DNA of 44,152 nt from Bacteroidota bacterium (GTDB taxonomy: Bacteria > Bacteroidota > Ignavibacteria > Kryptoniales > JAKASW01), in assembly GCA_021845665.1 (NCBI GenBank), contig JAJZVO010000037.1:1-44152 (forward strand), written 5' to 3'. The notes beneath the pieces were generated by a model. The model saw only the letters and a list, made by a program, of their open reading frames with translations. It had not been told where the DNA came from and did no database searches. Positions 35,944-44,152 of this stretch are shown here, piece after piece; position 1 is the stretch's first letter, and each line of letters opens with the position of its first letter. The translations under genes were made by a program, and so were the position numbers.

Positions 35944-37168
35944 CAAGCCCTCTGAGTTTCTTTTCGATGTGGTCGTACCCCCTGTCCATGTGATAGACGC
36001 GCAGGACTTCCGTAGTCCCTTCGGCGACCAACCCGGCAAGTATCAGCGAGGCACTCGCTCTCAGGTCCGTGGACATTACCTTGGCTCCCTTCAGCGAAGC
36101 GACACCCTTCACGACGGCAACGTTCTCCTTAATCTCAATGTCCGCGCCGAGTCTGACCAGCTCTGGCACATGCTTGAACCTGTCGAAATAGATGGTGTCC
36201 GTGACCACCGCGGATCCGGTCGAGCGAGACATCATCGCAATCCATTGAGCCTGCATGTCGGTTGGGAAGCCCGGATACGGAGATGTAGACACATCTACGG
36301 GTTCTACATGATCGGGAGCCTGTATCCGGACTGAATCGGAAGATATATCGAGCTTTGCGCCTGTTTCTTCAAGTTTCGAAAGGAGAGCGGAGAGGTGTCT
36401 CGGCTCGCACCTTTCGACCGTGACAGAGCCTCCTGCCATGGCGCCCGCCAAGAGAAAAGTGCCCGCTTCTATCCGGTCGGGTATATTCACAAAATCGACC
36501 GGGTGAAGATCCTCGACGCCCTCGATGGTGACGGTGGATGTTCCAAGACCATCGATGTGCGCTCCCATTTTCATCAACATTTCGCCGAGTGCTATGATCT
36601 CAGGCTCGAGCGCTGCGTTGCTTATCACGGTGGTCCCTTCGGCCAGAACTGCAGCCATCATAACGTTACCAGTTGCGCCGACACTCGATATGTCGAAATT
36701 CACTCGGGCTCCTCTGAGCTTCTTTGCCCTGGCAATTATGTAGCCAGAGTCCAGAGACACGTCGGCACCGAGCTTTTCCATCCCTTCCAAATGAAGGTTG
36801 ACCGGACGAGGCCCCCACGCACAGCCGCCCGGCATCGAAACTTTGGCGTAGCCGTATCTCGAGAGAAGAGGACCCAGCACATAAATGGACGCGCGCATTT
36901 TCTTGACAAGTTCATAGGGCGCTTCGAAATTCGAAACGTGACCGGTGTCGATCGTCTGCAGTCTCCCTGAAAAAGAGATACTGGCTCCTAACGTCTCCAT
37001 GAGCTTCGACATCGTGGAGACATCCATGAGATCGGGAGTGTTGTCGATTTTGAAAACGCCGGGCGCAAGCAAAGCGGCAGGCATGAGCGCGAGCGAAGCG
37101 TTCTTCGCACCGCTCACATCGACCTTCCCGGAAAGTTTCTTGCCGCCATTTATCAGGAATTTGTACAT
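35906..37168 (-). CDS. murA: UDP-N-acetylglucosamine 1-carboxyvinyltransferase
   Basis: This 420-residue enzyme transfers enolpyruvate from PEP to UDP-GlcNAc, the first committed step of peptidoglycan synthesis. Lys22 in SGAKNA and active-site Cys116 in MPGGCAWGPRPVNLHLEG (the fosfomycin target) are present, so the enzyme should be fosfomycin-sensitive unlike Asp variants. RIEAGTFLLAGAMAGG and PGFPTDMQAQW are further signatures. The ATG at 37168 is preferred over an upstream in-frame TTG at 37177. The gene lies 40 bp after ftsX and overlaps the GWxTD gene start by 38 bp. Confidence 0.95.
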   Translation of the reverse strand: MYKFLINGGKKLSGKVDVSGAKNASLALMPAALLAPGVFKIDNTPDLMDVSTMSKLMETLGASISFSGRLQTIDTGHVSNFEAPYELVKKMRASIYVLGPLLSRYGYAKVSMPGGCAWGPRPVNLHLEGMEKLGADVSLDSGYIIARAKKLRGARVNFDISSVGATGNVMMAAVLAEGTTVISNAALEPEIIALGEMLMKMGAHIDGLGTSTVTIEGVEDLHPVDFVNIPDRIEAGTFLLAGAMAGGSVTVERCEPRHLSALLSKLEETGAKLDISSDSVRIQAPDHVEPVDVSTSPYPGFPTDMQAQWIAMMSRSTGSAVVTDTIYFDRFKHVPELVRLGADIEIKENVAVVKGVASLKGAKVMSTDLRASASLILAGLVAEGTTEVLRVYHMDRGYDHIEKKLRGLGADIERVQSDEF

Positions 37169-37208
37169 AAGACTCAATCTTTAGTTGGCAACGAGACGAA
37201 GAGGCGGC

Positions 37209-38087
37209 TCAAGACAACCCCTCCTTGATATAACGCCTGGTAGCAATCAGTGTGGAAAACAGGCCAAGCAATGTCGATACCGCGACTATGGCTGCATAGA
37301 ATTCGGGCGGAGGCATCACCTGGATGAGAATGTTCTCCTGCATCAGGACAAGTGCTGCCTGCATCACGCCGTAGATCGCAGCGGCGGCTATTGCCCCGCC
37401 GGTGAAGCCCTGAATCATACCACCGAGAAGGAAGGGCATCCTCACGAAACTTCTGGATGCGCCGACAAGTTTCATCGTGTCGATCATCCGCTTCTTGTAT
37501 GAAATCGCGAGACGCATCGAGTTATATACCAGGAATATCGATAACAAGACCAGGGCCCCACCGAATCCCAGCATGACTGTATAGAAGAGCCTCACGCGTT
37601 TGTCTATTAAAGTCAGGAGAATCTTTCTGTACTTCACAGATTCCACGCCCGGCATCTGACCGATTTTCGAGCTTATCGCCGAAACGGATTTCGAATTCTT
37701 ATAGCTGTTCCTCAGGAAAACTCTGAACGACGCGGGCAGGGGATTGAAATCCAACACTTGCTGTATATCCTGTCCAAATTCCTGCTTAAAAATCCTGGCG
37801 GCCTCATTCTTACTGATATATTTCACGCTGCTCACTCCTCTTGTCGCCAGAAGTTGCTGCCTAACATCTTGAACCTGTTGCGCCGTAAGAGAATCCGACA
37901 GGAACGCCTCAATCTCAACCTTGCTCTTCAGGTAATCGAGAAACTTTTCAGCCTGAATCGTAGTGAGGTAAAAGCTCCCCAGAAGCGTGAAGGAAAGCGT
38001 AACCATGACGATTGAGAATGTCGCGCTCAATCTGGCCCGCCCCAGCCCACTGAAAGCTTCCCTCAGGAGGAACCAGAATCTCCTCAA
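37209..38087 (-). CDS. ftsX: Cell-division protein FtsX
   Basis: This 292-residue inner-membrane protein of the FtsEX complex couples cytoplasmic ATP hydrolysis to periplasmic peptidoglycan hydrolases during division. It has the family layout: TM1 at about 20-42, a periplasmic domain (43-165) with the ECD pattern VEIEAFLSD and YISKNEAARIF, then TM2 (~170-190), TM3 (~222-245) and TM4 (~262-282). MKLVGASRSFVRMPFLLGGMIQG is the typical FtsX coupling-helix region. A TTG start at 38087 follows GGAGG by 8 nt and overlaps the pheA stop (TTGA). The partner ftsE is not in the window. An amidase gene, of the class FtsEX may activate, begins the same gene run at the right edge. Confidence 0.92.
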   Translation of the reverse strand: MRRFWFLLREAFSGLGRARLSATFSIVMVTLSFTLLGSFYLTTIQAEKFLDYLKSKVEIEAFLSDSLTAQQVQDVRQQLLATRGVSSVKYISKNEAARIFKQEFGQDIQQVLDFNPLPASFRVFLRNSYKNSKSVSAISSKIGQMPGVESVKYRKILLTLIDKRVRLFYTVMLGFGGALVLLSIFLVYNSMRLAISYKKRMIDTMKLVGASRSFVRMPFLLGGMIQGFTGGAIAAAAIYGVMQAALVLMQENILIQVMPPPEFYAAIVAVSTLLGLFSTLIATRRYIKEGLS

Positions 38088-38917
38088 TATTCTGTCCTCC
38101 CTTCCTTGTAGCTTCCTATCAGCTTAACGTGCGGACAGATTTCCCTCAAATGCTCGATCGCTTTAGATTGAGCTTCACCGAACATACCCCCTCTGAAATC
38201 GACAAAGAATTTGTACTCCCATGGTTTCCCGACATTCGGTATCGAGTCTATGGAAAGGAGATCGATGTCCCGTATGGCGAACACGCTCAGGCTTTTGTGG
38301 AGCGCCCCCGGCTGGCTCTTCACGCTGAATATTACGGTAGTCTTGTCGGCGTCGCCGGGAACGTAGCTCTCGCGCGTCACGACAAGAAATCTCGTGAAGT
38401 TTTTCCCGTCGCTTTCAATGTGCTTCTTTAGAATCTTCAGTCCATAATCTTCGGCAGCGGACAGGCCAGCTATCGCCGCGACGGACGGATCGCCAAGTTC
38501 CGCAACGAACTTAGCAGCACCGGCAGTGTCATAGTATTCGGCCTGCGAGAGCCTTGCTCCGTGAATGAACTTCCTGCACTGAAGCAAAGCCTGAGGGTGC
38601 GAATAGACGCGCTTGATCCCCGAAATCTTTGCGCCGCGGACACCCAGAAGCATATGCGAGATCCGCAGTTTGATTTCACCCGTTACAAATACGGACTGTT
38701 CGTCCAGGAGGTTGAAGACTTCACGTATTCCACCGTTGAGTGTGTTCTCGACCGGCACAATGCCGCAATCCACTTTTCTCTTCGCGATGGCGTGAAACAC
38801 ATCGGCAAAAGTCTTTTCAGGTATCAGGTCAAGTTTCGTTGACTTGAAGTATCGTCTGGCGGCGAGTTCACTATACGCCCCTTTTTCCCCTTGAAATGCA
38901 ATTTTGATTTTTTTCAT
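38084..38917 (-). CDS. pheA: Prephenate dehydratase
   Basis: This 277-residue enzyme converts prephenate to phenylpyruvate in phenylalanine synthesis. The PDT domain starts KIKIAFQGEKGAYSELAA and includes VPVENTLNGGIREVFNLL and the catalytic GKNFTRFLVV (TRF) motif. The C-terminal ACT domain contains GALHKSLSVFAIRDIDLLSIDSIP and WEYKFFVDFRG, a likely phenylalanine-binding site, so feedback inhibition is expected. There is no chorismate-mutase domain. The ATG at 38917 is chosen from the family start; a longer in-frame reading overlaps the upstream lipoprotein gene. It overlaps ftsX by 4 bp. Confidence 0.93.
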   Translation of the reverse strand: MKKIKIAFQGEKGAYSELAARRYFKSTKLDLIPEKTFADVFHAIAKRKVDCGIVPVENTLNGGIREVFNLLDEQSVFVTGEIKLRISHMLLGVRGAKISGIKRVYSHPQALLQCRKFIHGARLSQAEYYDTAGAAKFVAELGDPSVAAIAGLSAAEDYGLKILKKHIESDGKNFTRFLVVTRESYVPGDADKTTVIFSVKSQPGALHKSLSVFAIRDIDLLSIDSIPNVGKPWEYKFFVDFRGGMFGEAQSKAIEHLREICPHVKLIGSYKEGRTEY

Positions 38918-38921
38918 CGGT

Positions 38922-39425
38922 CTAGAAGTTAGATTCGTCTTTCCAAAGTGTGATTTGCCATGGCGCCGAAGATGAAGCGCGTTCCATTTCAAAATATGCT
39001 TTGCCGTCCACCTCTTCAATGTCCGCCGGATTGAATGCCACCGTAAGAGTGAACCCCCTGGTAACTGTGGCCTGAAGCGAGTCTTCGGTTAGTGACAGGA
39101 TATTGTTCCAGTTTAGAATGAGCCTGTTGACGTACTTGAACATGGCGCTTGTGGATCTCATTTCGTCGTCCCTTCCCCAGGAAACCGAAACGCCCCTGCT
39201 ATAATCCATGTACGTGAAAGTAAAATTCGGTGCGATGAGTTTCGAGTAGACGGTTGTATCCTTGAAAGTATAGGCGTAGATGAAATTCTGAAATACGCCG
39301 TCGATTGTGGACTGGTTGGAAATGAAACTGGAGGGAGCGGTCTGCTGGGTTGCGAGCTTCGGTGCGAAGGGATTCTCACATCCGACAAGTGCAAGTGTCA
39401 ATATCGAAAACAGGAGCCACTTCAT
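38922..39425 (-). CDS. Small lipoprotein of unknown function (NTF2-like?)
   Basis: This 167-residue protein has a type II signal peptide with lipobox LVGC (Cys16), followed by a short linker. The body (TIDGVFQNFIYAYTFKDTTVYSKLIAPNFTFTY...) resembles the NTF2/SnoaL-like fold: an N-terminal helix pair, then F-x-F-x-Y strands and a Trp near the C-terminus (APWQITLW). It overlaps the preceding lipoprotein gene by 4 bp and lies 4 bp before pheA. The next gene upstream encodes a lipoprotein of similar layout, so the two may be diverged duplicates. I do not recognise a specific family; lipoprotein export is clear, function is not. Confidence 0.7.
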   Translation of the reverse strand: MKWLLFSILTLALVGCENPFAPKLATQQTAPSSFISNQSTIDGVFQNFIYAYTFKDTTVYSKLIAPNFTFTYMDYSRGVSVSWGRDDEMRSTSAMFKYVNRLILNWNNILSLTEDSLQATVTRGFTLTVAFNPADIEEVDGKAYFEMERASSSAPWQITLWKDESNF

Positions 39426-40015
39426 TGAGTACTGAATTGAGCTTTCAGGTCACTCCAGGTTTTTACAGTGTCGCTGGTGCCGGAATCCACCCATCTGTAA
39501 ATGGACCAGCTTCCGCTGGGGTTAACCCCGATGTAGAATTGGAGGTTCCCTTCGACTTGCTGAAGGTTACTGGCAACCTTGTTAGGCCAAAGGAGCGTAT
39601 AGTTTGCGCTGTAATATGCCGAGTCTGTGTAAGGGACAAGTTGGACGGAAGAGAGAATGAGTGCAGAGCTGGAGGAAGTGGAAGATTGGCTTATAAGGTT
39701 ATTGAAATACGATTGCTCCTGAGTAACGCTCCATCCCTGGAAAATTGACTGGTACTGACCGGCGGCTCTTGGCGACGGGATGAAGCTGAAGTTTCTCCCG
39801 CCTGATGCCGGATCTGAAAAACAGGCTGCGTAGTTGATCACATTTCTGTCCGAGATAGCATTCTGAAGGTTCTGAACGACGATGTTAGGCGAAGTCGGCG
39901 GTATGAAATCCGAACGGCCTTGCTGAGGAGGTTGCGGCGTCCTCGTTTGAAAGATATTACAGCCGGAAAGAAGAAGCAGCAGCACCAGGAATGTGAAACG
40001 GGGTCTCGTCATCAA
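39422..40015 (-). CDS. Small lipoprotein of unknown function, possible paralogue of its neighbour
   Basis: This 197-residue protein has a clear lipoprotein signal (hydrophobic [10 protein letters not shown], Cys19) and then a Pro/Gln-rich linker. The body ([26 protein letters not shown]...FSFIPSP) starts like the neighbouring lipoprotein, with an N-terminal helix pair followed by F-S-F, and ends in [19 protein letters not shown], where W-x-I-x-x-W corresponds to WQITLWKD in the neighbour. This suggests an NTF2-like fold and duplication. Overlaps of 4 bp with recR and with the next lipoprotein gene indicate strict co-translation. Function unknown. Confidence 0.7.
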   Translation of the reverse strand: MMTRPRFTFLVLLLLLSGCNIFQTRTPQPPQQGRSDFIPPTSPNIVVQNLQNAISDRNVINYAACFSDPASGGRNFSFIPSPRAAGQYQSIFQGWSVTQEQSYFNNLISQSSTSSSSALILSSVQLVPYTDSAYYSANYTLLWPNKVASNLQQVEGNLQFYIGVNPSGSWSIYRWVDSGTSDTVKTWSDLKAQFSTQ

Positions 40016-40608
40016 ACAACGATCCGCCCCTCCAAAGCCCGCACGAGCGTCGCCTCGTCGGCAAATTCCAGATCTCCGCCGACAGGCACTCCACGGGCAA
40101 TCCGCGTTACTTTGATTCCCAGCGGTCTGAGTAAGTTACCCAGATAGATCGTGGTAGCTTCGCCCTCAACATCAGGATTCATTGCAAGTATAACTTCCTT
40201 CACATCATCGCCGAGACGGTTCAGGAGTTCCTTCACCCTGAGCTGCTCCGGCGTGATTCCTTCCAGCGGGTTCAGCGCTCCGCCAAGGACATGGTACACG
40301 CCCTGAAATTCGTTCGTCTTCTCAAGCGCCATTACGTCGCTCGGATCCTCGACGACGCAGATCGACGTATGATCGCGCGACCGGTCGGCACATATCGAGC
40401 AAGGCTCCTTCTCCGTAATGTTCAGGCAGATCGAACAGTACGTGATCCGCCTCTTGACATCGACAATTGCCGATGCCAGCCGGTCTGCATCTTCGTTACC
40501 TGATTTCAGAATATGGAGGGCAAGACGCTGTGCGGTTTTCCTACCTATCCCCGGAAGCTTGCTCAATTCTCCAATCAGCGATTCTAGTGCTTGTGAAGTG
40601 TATATCAT
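40012..40608 (-). CDS. recR: Recombination protein RecR
   Basis: This 198-residue protein acts with RecF/RecO to load RecA at gaps. An N-terminal helix-hairpin-helix ([20 protein letters not shown]) is followed by a C4 zinc finger (Cys58, Cys61, Cys70, Cys73) and a Toprim domain ([34 protein letters not shown]). A C-terminal Walker-like stretch [24 protein letters not shown] completes it. Length is normal. It follows the ybaB gene by 80 bp, the common ybaB-recR pairing, and overlaps a lipoprotein gene by 4 bp. Confidence 0.96.
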   Translation of the reverse strand: MIYTSQALESLIGELSKLPGIGRKTAQRLALHILKSGNEDADRLASAIVDVKRRITYCSICLNITEKEPCSICADRSRDHTSICVVEDPSDVMALEKTNEFQGVYHVLGGALNPLEGITPEQLRVKELLNRLGDDVKEVILAMNPDVEGEATTIYLGNLLRPLGIKVTRIARGVPVGGDLEFADEATLVRALEGRIVV

Positions 40609-40688
40609 GATAATCAGCCGAGAAATGACGTCTTAGAACGGTACGGCAAGCCGACAACCATGTAGAGTGGTAAGCAGGCAGTACACAT

Positions 40689-41021
40689 TCAAGATATCCC
40701 GCCGAACTTGAAACCGGGGAGCATCGACATGAGTCCGCCTGTACTGGCTCCGAGGTGATCGGTAGCCATCCTCTCGGCCTTCTGAAGCGCATTATTGACA
40801 GCAGCAGCAATCAGGTCCTCAGTCATCTCCTTGTCATCCGGCTTGAGCAGCTCCGGCTCCAACTCGACTTTGAGTATGTCGCGCTTACCGTTCACTGTCA
40901 CTTTGACCATTCCGCCGCCGGCCTCGCCGACGACGCTCATCCCCTCGAGTTCCTTCATCGCTTTCTCAAGGTTCTTTTGTAAATCCAAAAACAACTTTTG
41001 CATATTACCAAAATCATTCAT
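40689..41021 (-). CDS. ybaB: YbaB/EbfC-family nucleoid-associated protein
   Basis: This 110-residue DNA-binding protein commonly lies next to recR. The helical N-terminus (MQKLFLDLQKNLEKAMKELEG) and the GGGMVKVTVNGKRDILKVELEPELL strand region are typical, ending in a Gly/Met-rich tail. The ATG at 41021 is chosen for the GAGGAG 6 nt upstream; an in-frame TTG 6 bp earlier is less likely. It lies 57 bp after rnr. Confidence 0.93.
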   Translation of the reverse strand: MNDFGNMQKLFLDLQKNLEKAMKELEGMSVVGEAGGGMVKVTVNGKRDILKVELEPELLKPDDKEMTEDLIAAAVNNALQKAERMATDHLGASTGGLMSMLPGFKFGGIS

Positions 41022-41078
41022 TTGCAACTCCTCGACAAAATATATCGCATTACACCCCGTTCTTCAAACTATGACGCT

Positions 41079-43223
41079 TCAGCAGAGCACGAAATCTAAT
41101 TCGTGTCTCTCCATATTTACGCGTACGACTTTGACCCTAACGCGGTCGCCGAGTTGAAACACCTTTCCGCTTCGTCTCCCCTTCAACTGGAACTGACCTT
41201 GAACGAACGTATAGTAGTCATCCATCTCCCTCACGTGCACGAGGCCTTCCACAAGAAGGTCATCGATTTCCACAAACAGGCCGAAGCTCGTCACTCCTGC
41301 TATCGTCCCATCGAATTCATCACCAAGGTGTTCCTCCATAAACTGGACCTGCTTCACCTTGACGGATTCGCGCTCGGCTTCGACCGCCCTTCTTTCGGCT
41401 TCACTCGAGAGCTTGCTGACATCGGCAAGTTTCTTCCTGAGAGCGCCCGGGTCGGCCAAATCCTCTCCCGATTCATACGAGAAGAGGAGACGATGAATAA
41501 TCAAGTCCGGGTAGCGCCTGATGGGGGATGTGAAGTGGGTGTAGTACTTAAATGCGAGGCCGTAATGGCCGATATTCTTTTCCGAATAGACGGCCTTTGC
41601 CATCGAGCGGAGCATGATGTCGTTTATAAGGTACTCTTCGGGTTTTCCCTCCACCGATTTCAGAAGCCGCTGAAGCTGCTTCTGCCCGACACCGCCGTCA
41701 TAATTAAGGTTATAACCAAAGTGGGATACGAACACAGCCAGCTCGCGAATACGGTCCGGATCCGGGAGATCATGGACTCTATAGAGGAAAGGCTTGGCCC
41801 TGACACCATGCTTCCCGATGTGAGCCGCGACAGTCTTATTCGCGAGGAGCATGAACTCCTCGACGAGGCGGTGGCTATCGAGCCGTTGTTTCTTGACAAT
41901 CTCCACCGGTCTCCCTAGCTCGTCGAGCACAAACTTTGCTTCCGGAAGATCGAAATCTATGCTTCCCGCCCTGTTCCTCAACCTCGTGAGAGTCTTCGCG
42001 AGCCTGTCCATCTCGATGACTTTTTCCGCGTAATCGCCCTTTCCGGTTTCAATTATTTTCTGGACTTCTTCGTAAGTGAACCGCCGTTTACTCCGTATCA
42101 CCGACTTTGCAAATTTATACTCTTCCACTTTGCCGGTGGGACGGATTTTCATTATCACGGAATAAGTAAGGCGGTCGACATCTGGGTTCAGGCTGCATAT
42201 ATCGTTTGAGAGCTTGTGCGGGAGCATCGGTATCACGCCGCTAGTCAAATATACGCTCGTTCCGCGCGAGTAGGCCTCGGCATCCAGCTGGCTTCCTTCG
42301 CGCACATAATGGCTCACGTCGGCAATATGGACTCCGAGTTCGAGAAGATCGTCCGGGATCTGCTTGAGAGATACAGCATCGTCAAAATCACGTGCGTCTT
42401 CCGGGTCGATAGTGAATATCACTTCGCCCCTCAGATCCAGACGGGACGCTATTTCTGCGGCAGGAATCGCGTCGACGATAGATTCTGCCTCCCGGTTCAC
42501 ATACGGCGGAAAATCCTTTCTAAGATTGAATTGTGCAGCGATGCTTTCAAGCTCGACGTCAGGGTTTCCCGCAGCTCCGAGGACCTTGATTACATCGGCT
42601 GAAAAGCCGCTGTACCTGTCGACGAGAAGCTTTGCGATGACCTTATCGCCCTCTTCAGCGCCGTTCAGCTTTTTCCTTGAGACATCTATGCTTGCGGGGA
42701 GTTCCCTATCCCTGATCAGTATCTTGTACGAACTCCCGACTCTTTCAATCGTGCCGACGATCCGTCTTTCTTCGCGTTCGAGGATATCGGTAACTTTGGC
42801 TACGAGTACTTTTCCAGAGCCTCCCACAATTTTGACAGCCACCCTATCACCCGGCGACGCGTTGCCGAGTCCGTCGGGATAGACTGCGATTTGAAGTTTG
42901 AAGCCTTCCCCGCCGACTTTTCCCTCGGGTTCAAGTAGTACGTTGCCGCCTTTGTCGAAGGTCAGCCTGCCGACAGCGGTCTCGATCACTTGTGACGGTG
43001 CGAACTTTCGTCTTCCGGTCTGCCGGACATCTCCTTTTTGCTCGAGCTGACGAAGTGCCTGTTTGAACCCGGCGTACTCATGTTCCGATGTGTAACCGAG
43101 GACCTTGGCCAGCTGCCTTTTTTTGAACGAGGCGAGCGGATTGCGCTTCAGGAATGCGTCTATCTCCTTCCCGATGTCCTCGACCTTCTTGCCGCGTTTA
43201 GTTTTGGGTGAAGCTTTTTTCAT
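41079..43223 (-). CDS. rnr: Ribonuclease R
   Basis: This 3'-5' exoribonuclease of 714 residues degrades structured RNA. A winged-helix N-terminus (about 15-75) precedes cold-shock-type OB domains and the RNB catalytic domain. TIDPEDARDFDDAVSL holds the metal-binding aspartates, and HYGLAFKYYTHFTSPIRRYPDLIIHRLL is the family signature. A C-terminal S1 domain ends the protein (EFDGTIAGVTSFGLFVEIDDLLVEGLVHV). It lacks the long Lys-rich tail of E. coli RNase R. The start overlaps the end of the amidase gene by 26 bp, and AAGG lies about 7 nt before the ATG. Confidence 0.95.
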   Translation of the reverse strand: MKKASPKTKRGKKVEDIGKEIDAFLKRNPLASFKKRQLAKVLGYTSEHEYAGFKQALRQLEQKGDVRQTGRRKFAPSQVIETAVGRLTFDKGGNVLLEPEGKVGGEGFKLQIAVYPDGLGNASPGDRVAVKIVGGSGKVLVAKVTDILEREERRIVGTIERVGSSYKILIRDRELPASIDVSRKKLNGAEEGDKVIAKLLVDRYSGFSADVIKVLGAAGNPDVELESIAAQFNLRKDFPPYVNREAESIVDAIPAAEIASRLDLRGEVIFTIDPEDARDFDDAVSLKQIPDDLLELGVHIADVSHYVREGSQLDAEAYSRGTSVYLTSGVIPMLPHKLSNDICSLNPDVDRLTYSVIMKIRPTGKVEEYKFAKSVIRSKRRFTYEEVQKIIETGKGDYAEKVIEMDRLAKTLTRLRNRAGSIDFDLPEAKFVLDELGRPVEIVKKQRLDSHRLVEEFMLLANKTVAAHIGKHGVRAKPFLYRVHDLPDPDRIRELAVFVSHFGYNLNYDGGVGQKQLQRLLKSVEGKPEEYLINDIMLRSMAKAVYSEKNIGHYGLAFKYYTHFTSPIRRYPDLIIHRLLFSYESGEDLADPGALRKKLADVSKLSSEAERRAVEAERESVKVKQVQFMEEHLGDEFDGTIAGVTSFGLFVEIDDLLVEGLVHVREMDDYYTFVQGQFQLKGRRSGKVFQLGDRVRVKVVRVNMERHELDFVLC

Positions 43224-44152
43224 ACTCCGCCTTGTACTTTACGATTGCGTTGCAGATGCCGCGAGCAACCAGGTGCTGTCCACGAATGCTCCCGAGGAAT
43301 CTCGCTTCCGGCGGGTCGGAAAGATATCCCGTCTCGACAAGCACAGCCGGCATCGATGCGCCTATAAGGACATAAAATCCCGCCTGGCCCACGCCGTTGT
43401 CGCGTTCATGGGCCACTCTCGAGACGTTAGTTTCGATGAGTTCCGCCAGACGTTCGGAGTACTTGACGTATGCGCTGTGAGCCATTGTAGTAAGGATGAT
43501 GTTGTCCGCATCATATGAACGGTAAGTCTTCTCGTAATTATTCTCATATTTTATCGCGGCGTTTTCCTGGGCTGCAATGCGAATCGCCTCGGCGGTTTTC
43601 CCGGGCCTCAAAAAGAAGGTCTCGACCCCATGCATCGGGTTAGGCTTAGTTGGCATGGAGTTGCAGTGGATGCTTATGAACAGCTTTCCGCCTGCCTCGT
43701 TGGCTATCTCGCCCCTTTTGTACAACGGAATAAACACGTCTTTGTCGCGTGTCATTACAATCCTTACATTTGGAAGCGCCCTGTGGAGATCCCTTCTAAG
43801 ATCAAGACCGATCGCGAGCGCCACATTTTTTTCCTCTATGCCATACATCCCTATCGTACCGGGATCTTTGCCTCCGTGTCCCGGATCGAGGACTATGACA
43901 TTCAGTTTCCAATTCTTCTTTTCGTTATCCAGTTTCTGCCGGATCTCTTCCGACAATATTCTCTGAACGTTCTCGCTCGAATAAAGCGCAATGATAACAG
44001 AGTTTGTTGTGCTGTCGACGAAGACGTGCTTGGAGGCAAACTTTTGTTTGAGACGGAAGCTGAGCTGAACGGATTTAGGATTTTGTATTGCTATCACGTT
44101 CGAGTAGACGCTTGTACCGGGAAGAGAGTCAAGAGCCGGCACGTCAGCCATG
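43198..44152 (-). CDS. N-acetylmuramoyl-L-alanine amidase (Amidase_3), 5'-partial
   Basis: This zinc amidase cleaves peptide stems from peptidoglycan in the periplasm. About 317 residues are visible; the frame runs into the window edge, so the signal peptide and part of the AMIN-like region are missing. Catalytic features are the VLDPGHGGKDPGT motif (first Zn His), IEEKNVAL (Glu), ISIHCNS (second His) and VLVETGYLS (catalytic Glu). FFLRPGKTAEAIRIA is typical of AmiC-type enzymes. The part before the catalytic domain (VQLSFRLKQKFASKHVFVD...) looks like the end of an AMIN domain. The gene overlaps rnr and begins the run that later includes ftsX. Confidence 0.9.
   Translation of the reverse strand, partial: MADVPALDSLPGTSVYSNVIAIQNPKSVQLSFRLKQKFASKHVFVDSTTNSVIIALYSSENVQRILSEEIRQKLDNEKKNWKLNVIVLDPGHGGKDPGTIGMYGIEEKNVALAIGLDLRRDLHRALPNVRIVMTRDKDVFIPLYKRGEIANEAGGKLFISIHCNSMPTKPNPMHGVETFFLRPGKTAEAIRIAAQENAAIKYENNYEKTYRSYDADNIILTTMAHSAYVKYSERLAELIETNVSRVAHERDNGVGQAGFYVLIGASMPAVLVETGYLSDPPEARFLGSIRGQHLVARGICNAIVKYKAEYEKSFTQN

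Overview
The window looks like a chromosomal segment of a Gram-negative bacterium of the Bacteroidota/Chlorobiota group, perhaps Ignavibacteria-like. This is inferred from gene content and not from a marker gene. Supporting genes are a GWxTD-domain protein, a bacillithiol-type BshA, separate RfaE1 and RfaE2 (heptose-containing LPS core), TamB, a GT9 heptosyltransferase, and fatty-acid oxidation genes in fadN-fadA-fadE order. Genes are tightly packed, often with 4-bp stop/start overlaps (ATGA, TTGA), and TTG or GTG starts are fairly common. No rRNA, tRNA or CRISPR array was seen.

Region 1 (1-2.85 kb) is a graveyard of mobile elements. It holds a 5'-truncated IS21 element whose istA and istB are broken by three copies of a 44-50 bp two-hairpin mini-repeat. 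Removing the repeats restores both reading frames. A fragment of an IS3-type orfA follows.

Region 2 (2.9-12 kb) is a metal or envelope-stress module. It contains a secreted rhodanese with a Cys-rich active-site loop, a periplasmic adaptor and an RND pump preceded by a near-consensus CusR/copper-box palindrome. On the opposite strand lie a CusS-like kinase, a CusR-like regulator and an SF1 helicase with a C-terminal HTH.

Region 3 (12.2-22.5 kb) encodes BshA, TamB, the two heptose-activation enzymes RfaE1/RfaE2 and a large membrane hybrid histidine kinase, followed by a divergent regulatory region and a GNAT acetyltransferase.

Region 4 (23.7-31.1 kb) is a minus-strand beta-oxidation cluster: acyl-CoA synthetase, FadN-type bifunctional enzyme, thiolase and acyl-CoA dehydrogenase. 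A 118-bp inverted-repeat element separates it from the convergent GNAT gene.

Region 5 (31.5-44.15 kb) starts with a plus-strand pair (RsuA-type pseudouridine synthase, Nudix hydrolase). A long minus-strand run of core genes follows, read from the right edge: amidase (partial), RNase R, YbaB/EbfC, RecR, two small lipoproteins, prephenate dehydratase, FtsX, MurA, GWxTD protein, GT9 glycosyltransferase and MazG. Most neighbours overlap or nearly abut, suggesting co-transcription of envelope, repair and housekeeping functions.

The most unusual signal is the family of mini-repeats inside the IS21 genes. Next are the CusR-type box linking the pump to the kinase/regulator pair, the atypical ion-pathway residues of the pump, and the pair of lipoproteins embedded between recR and pheA.
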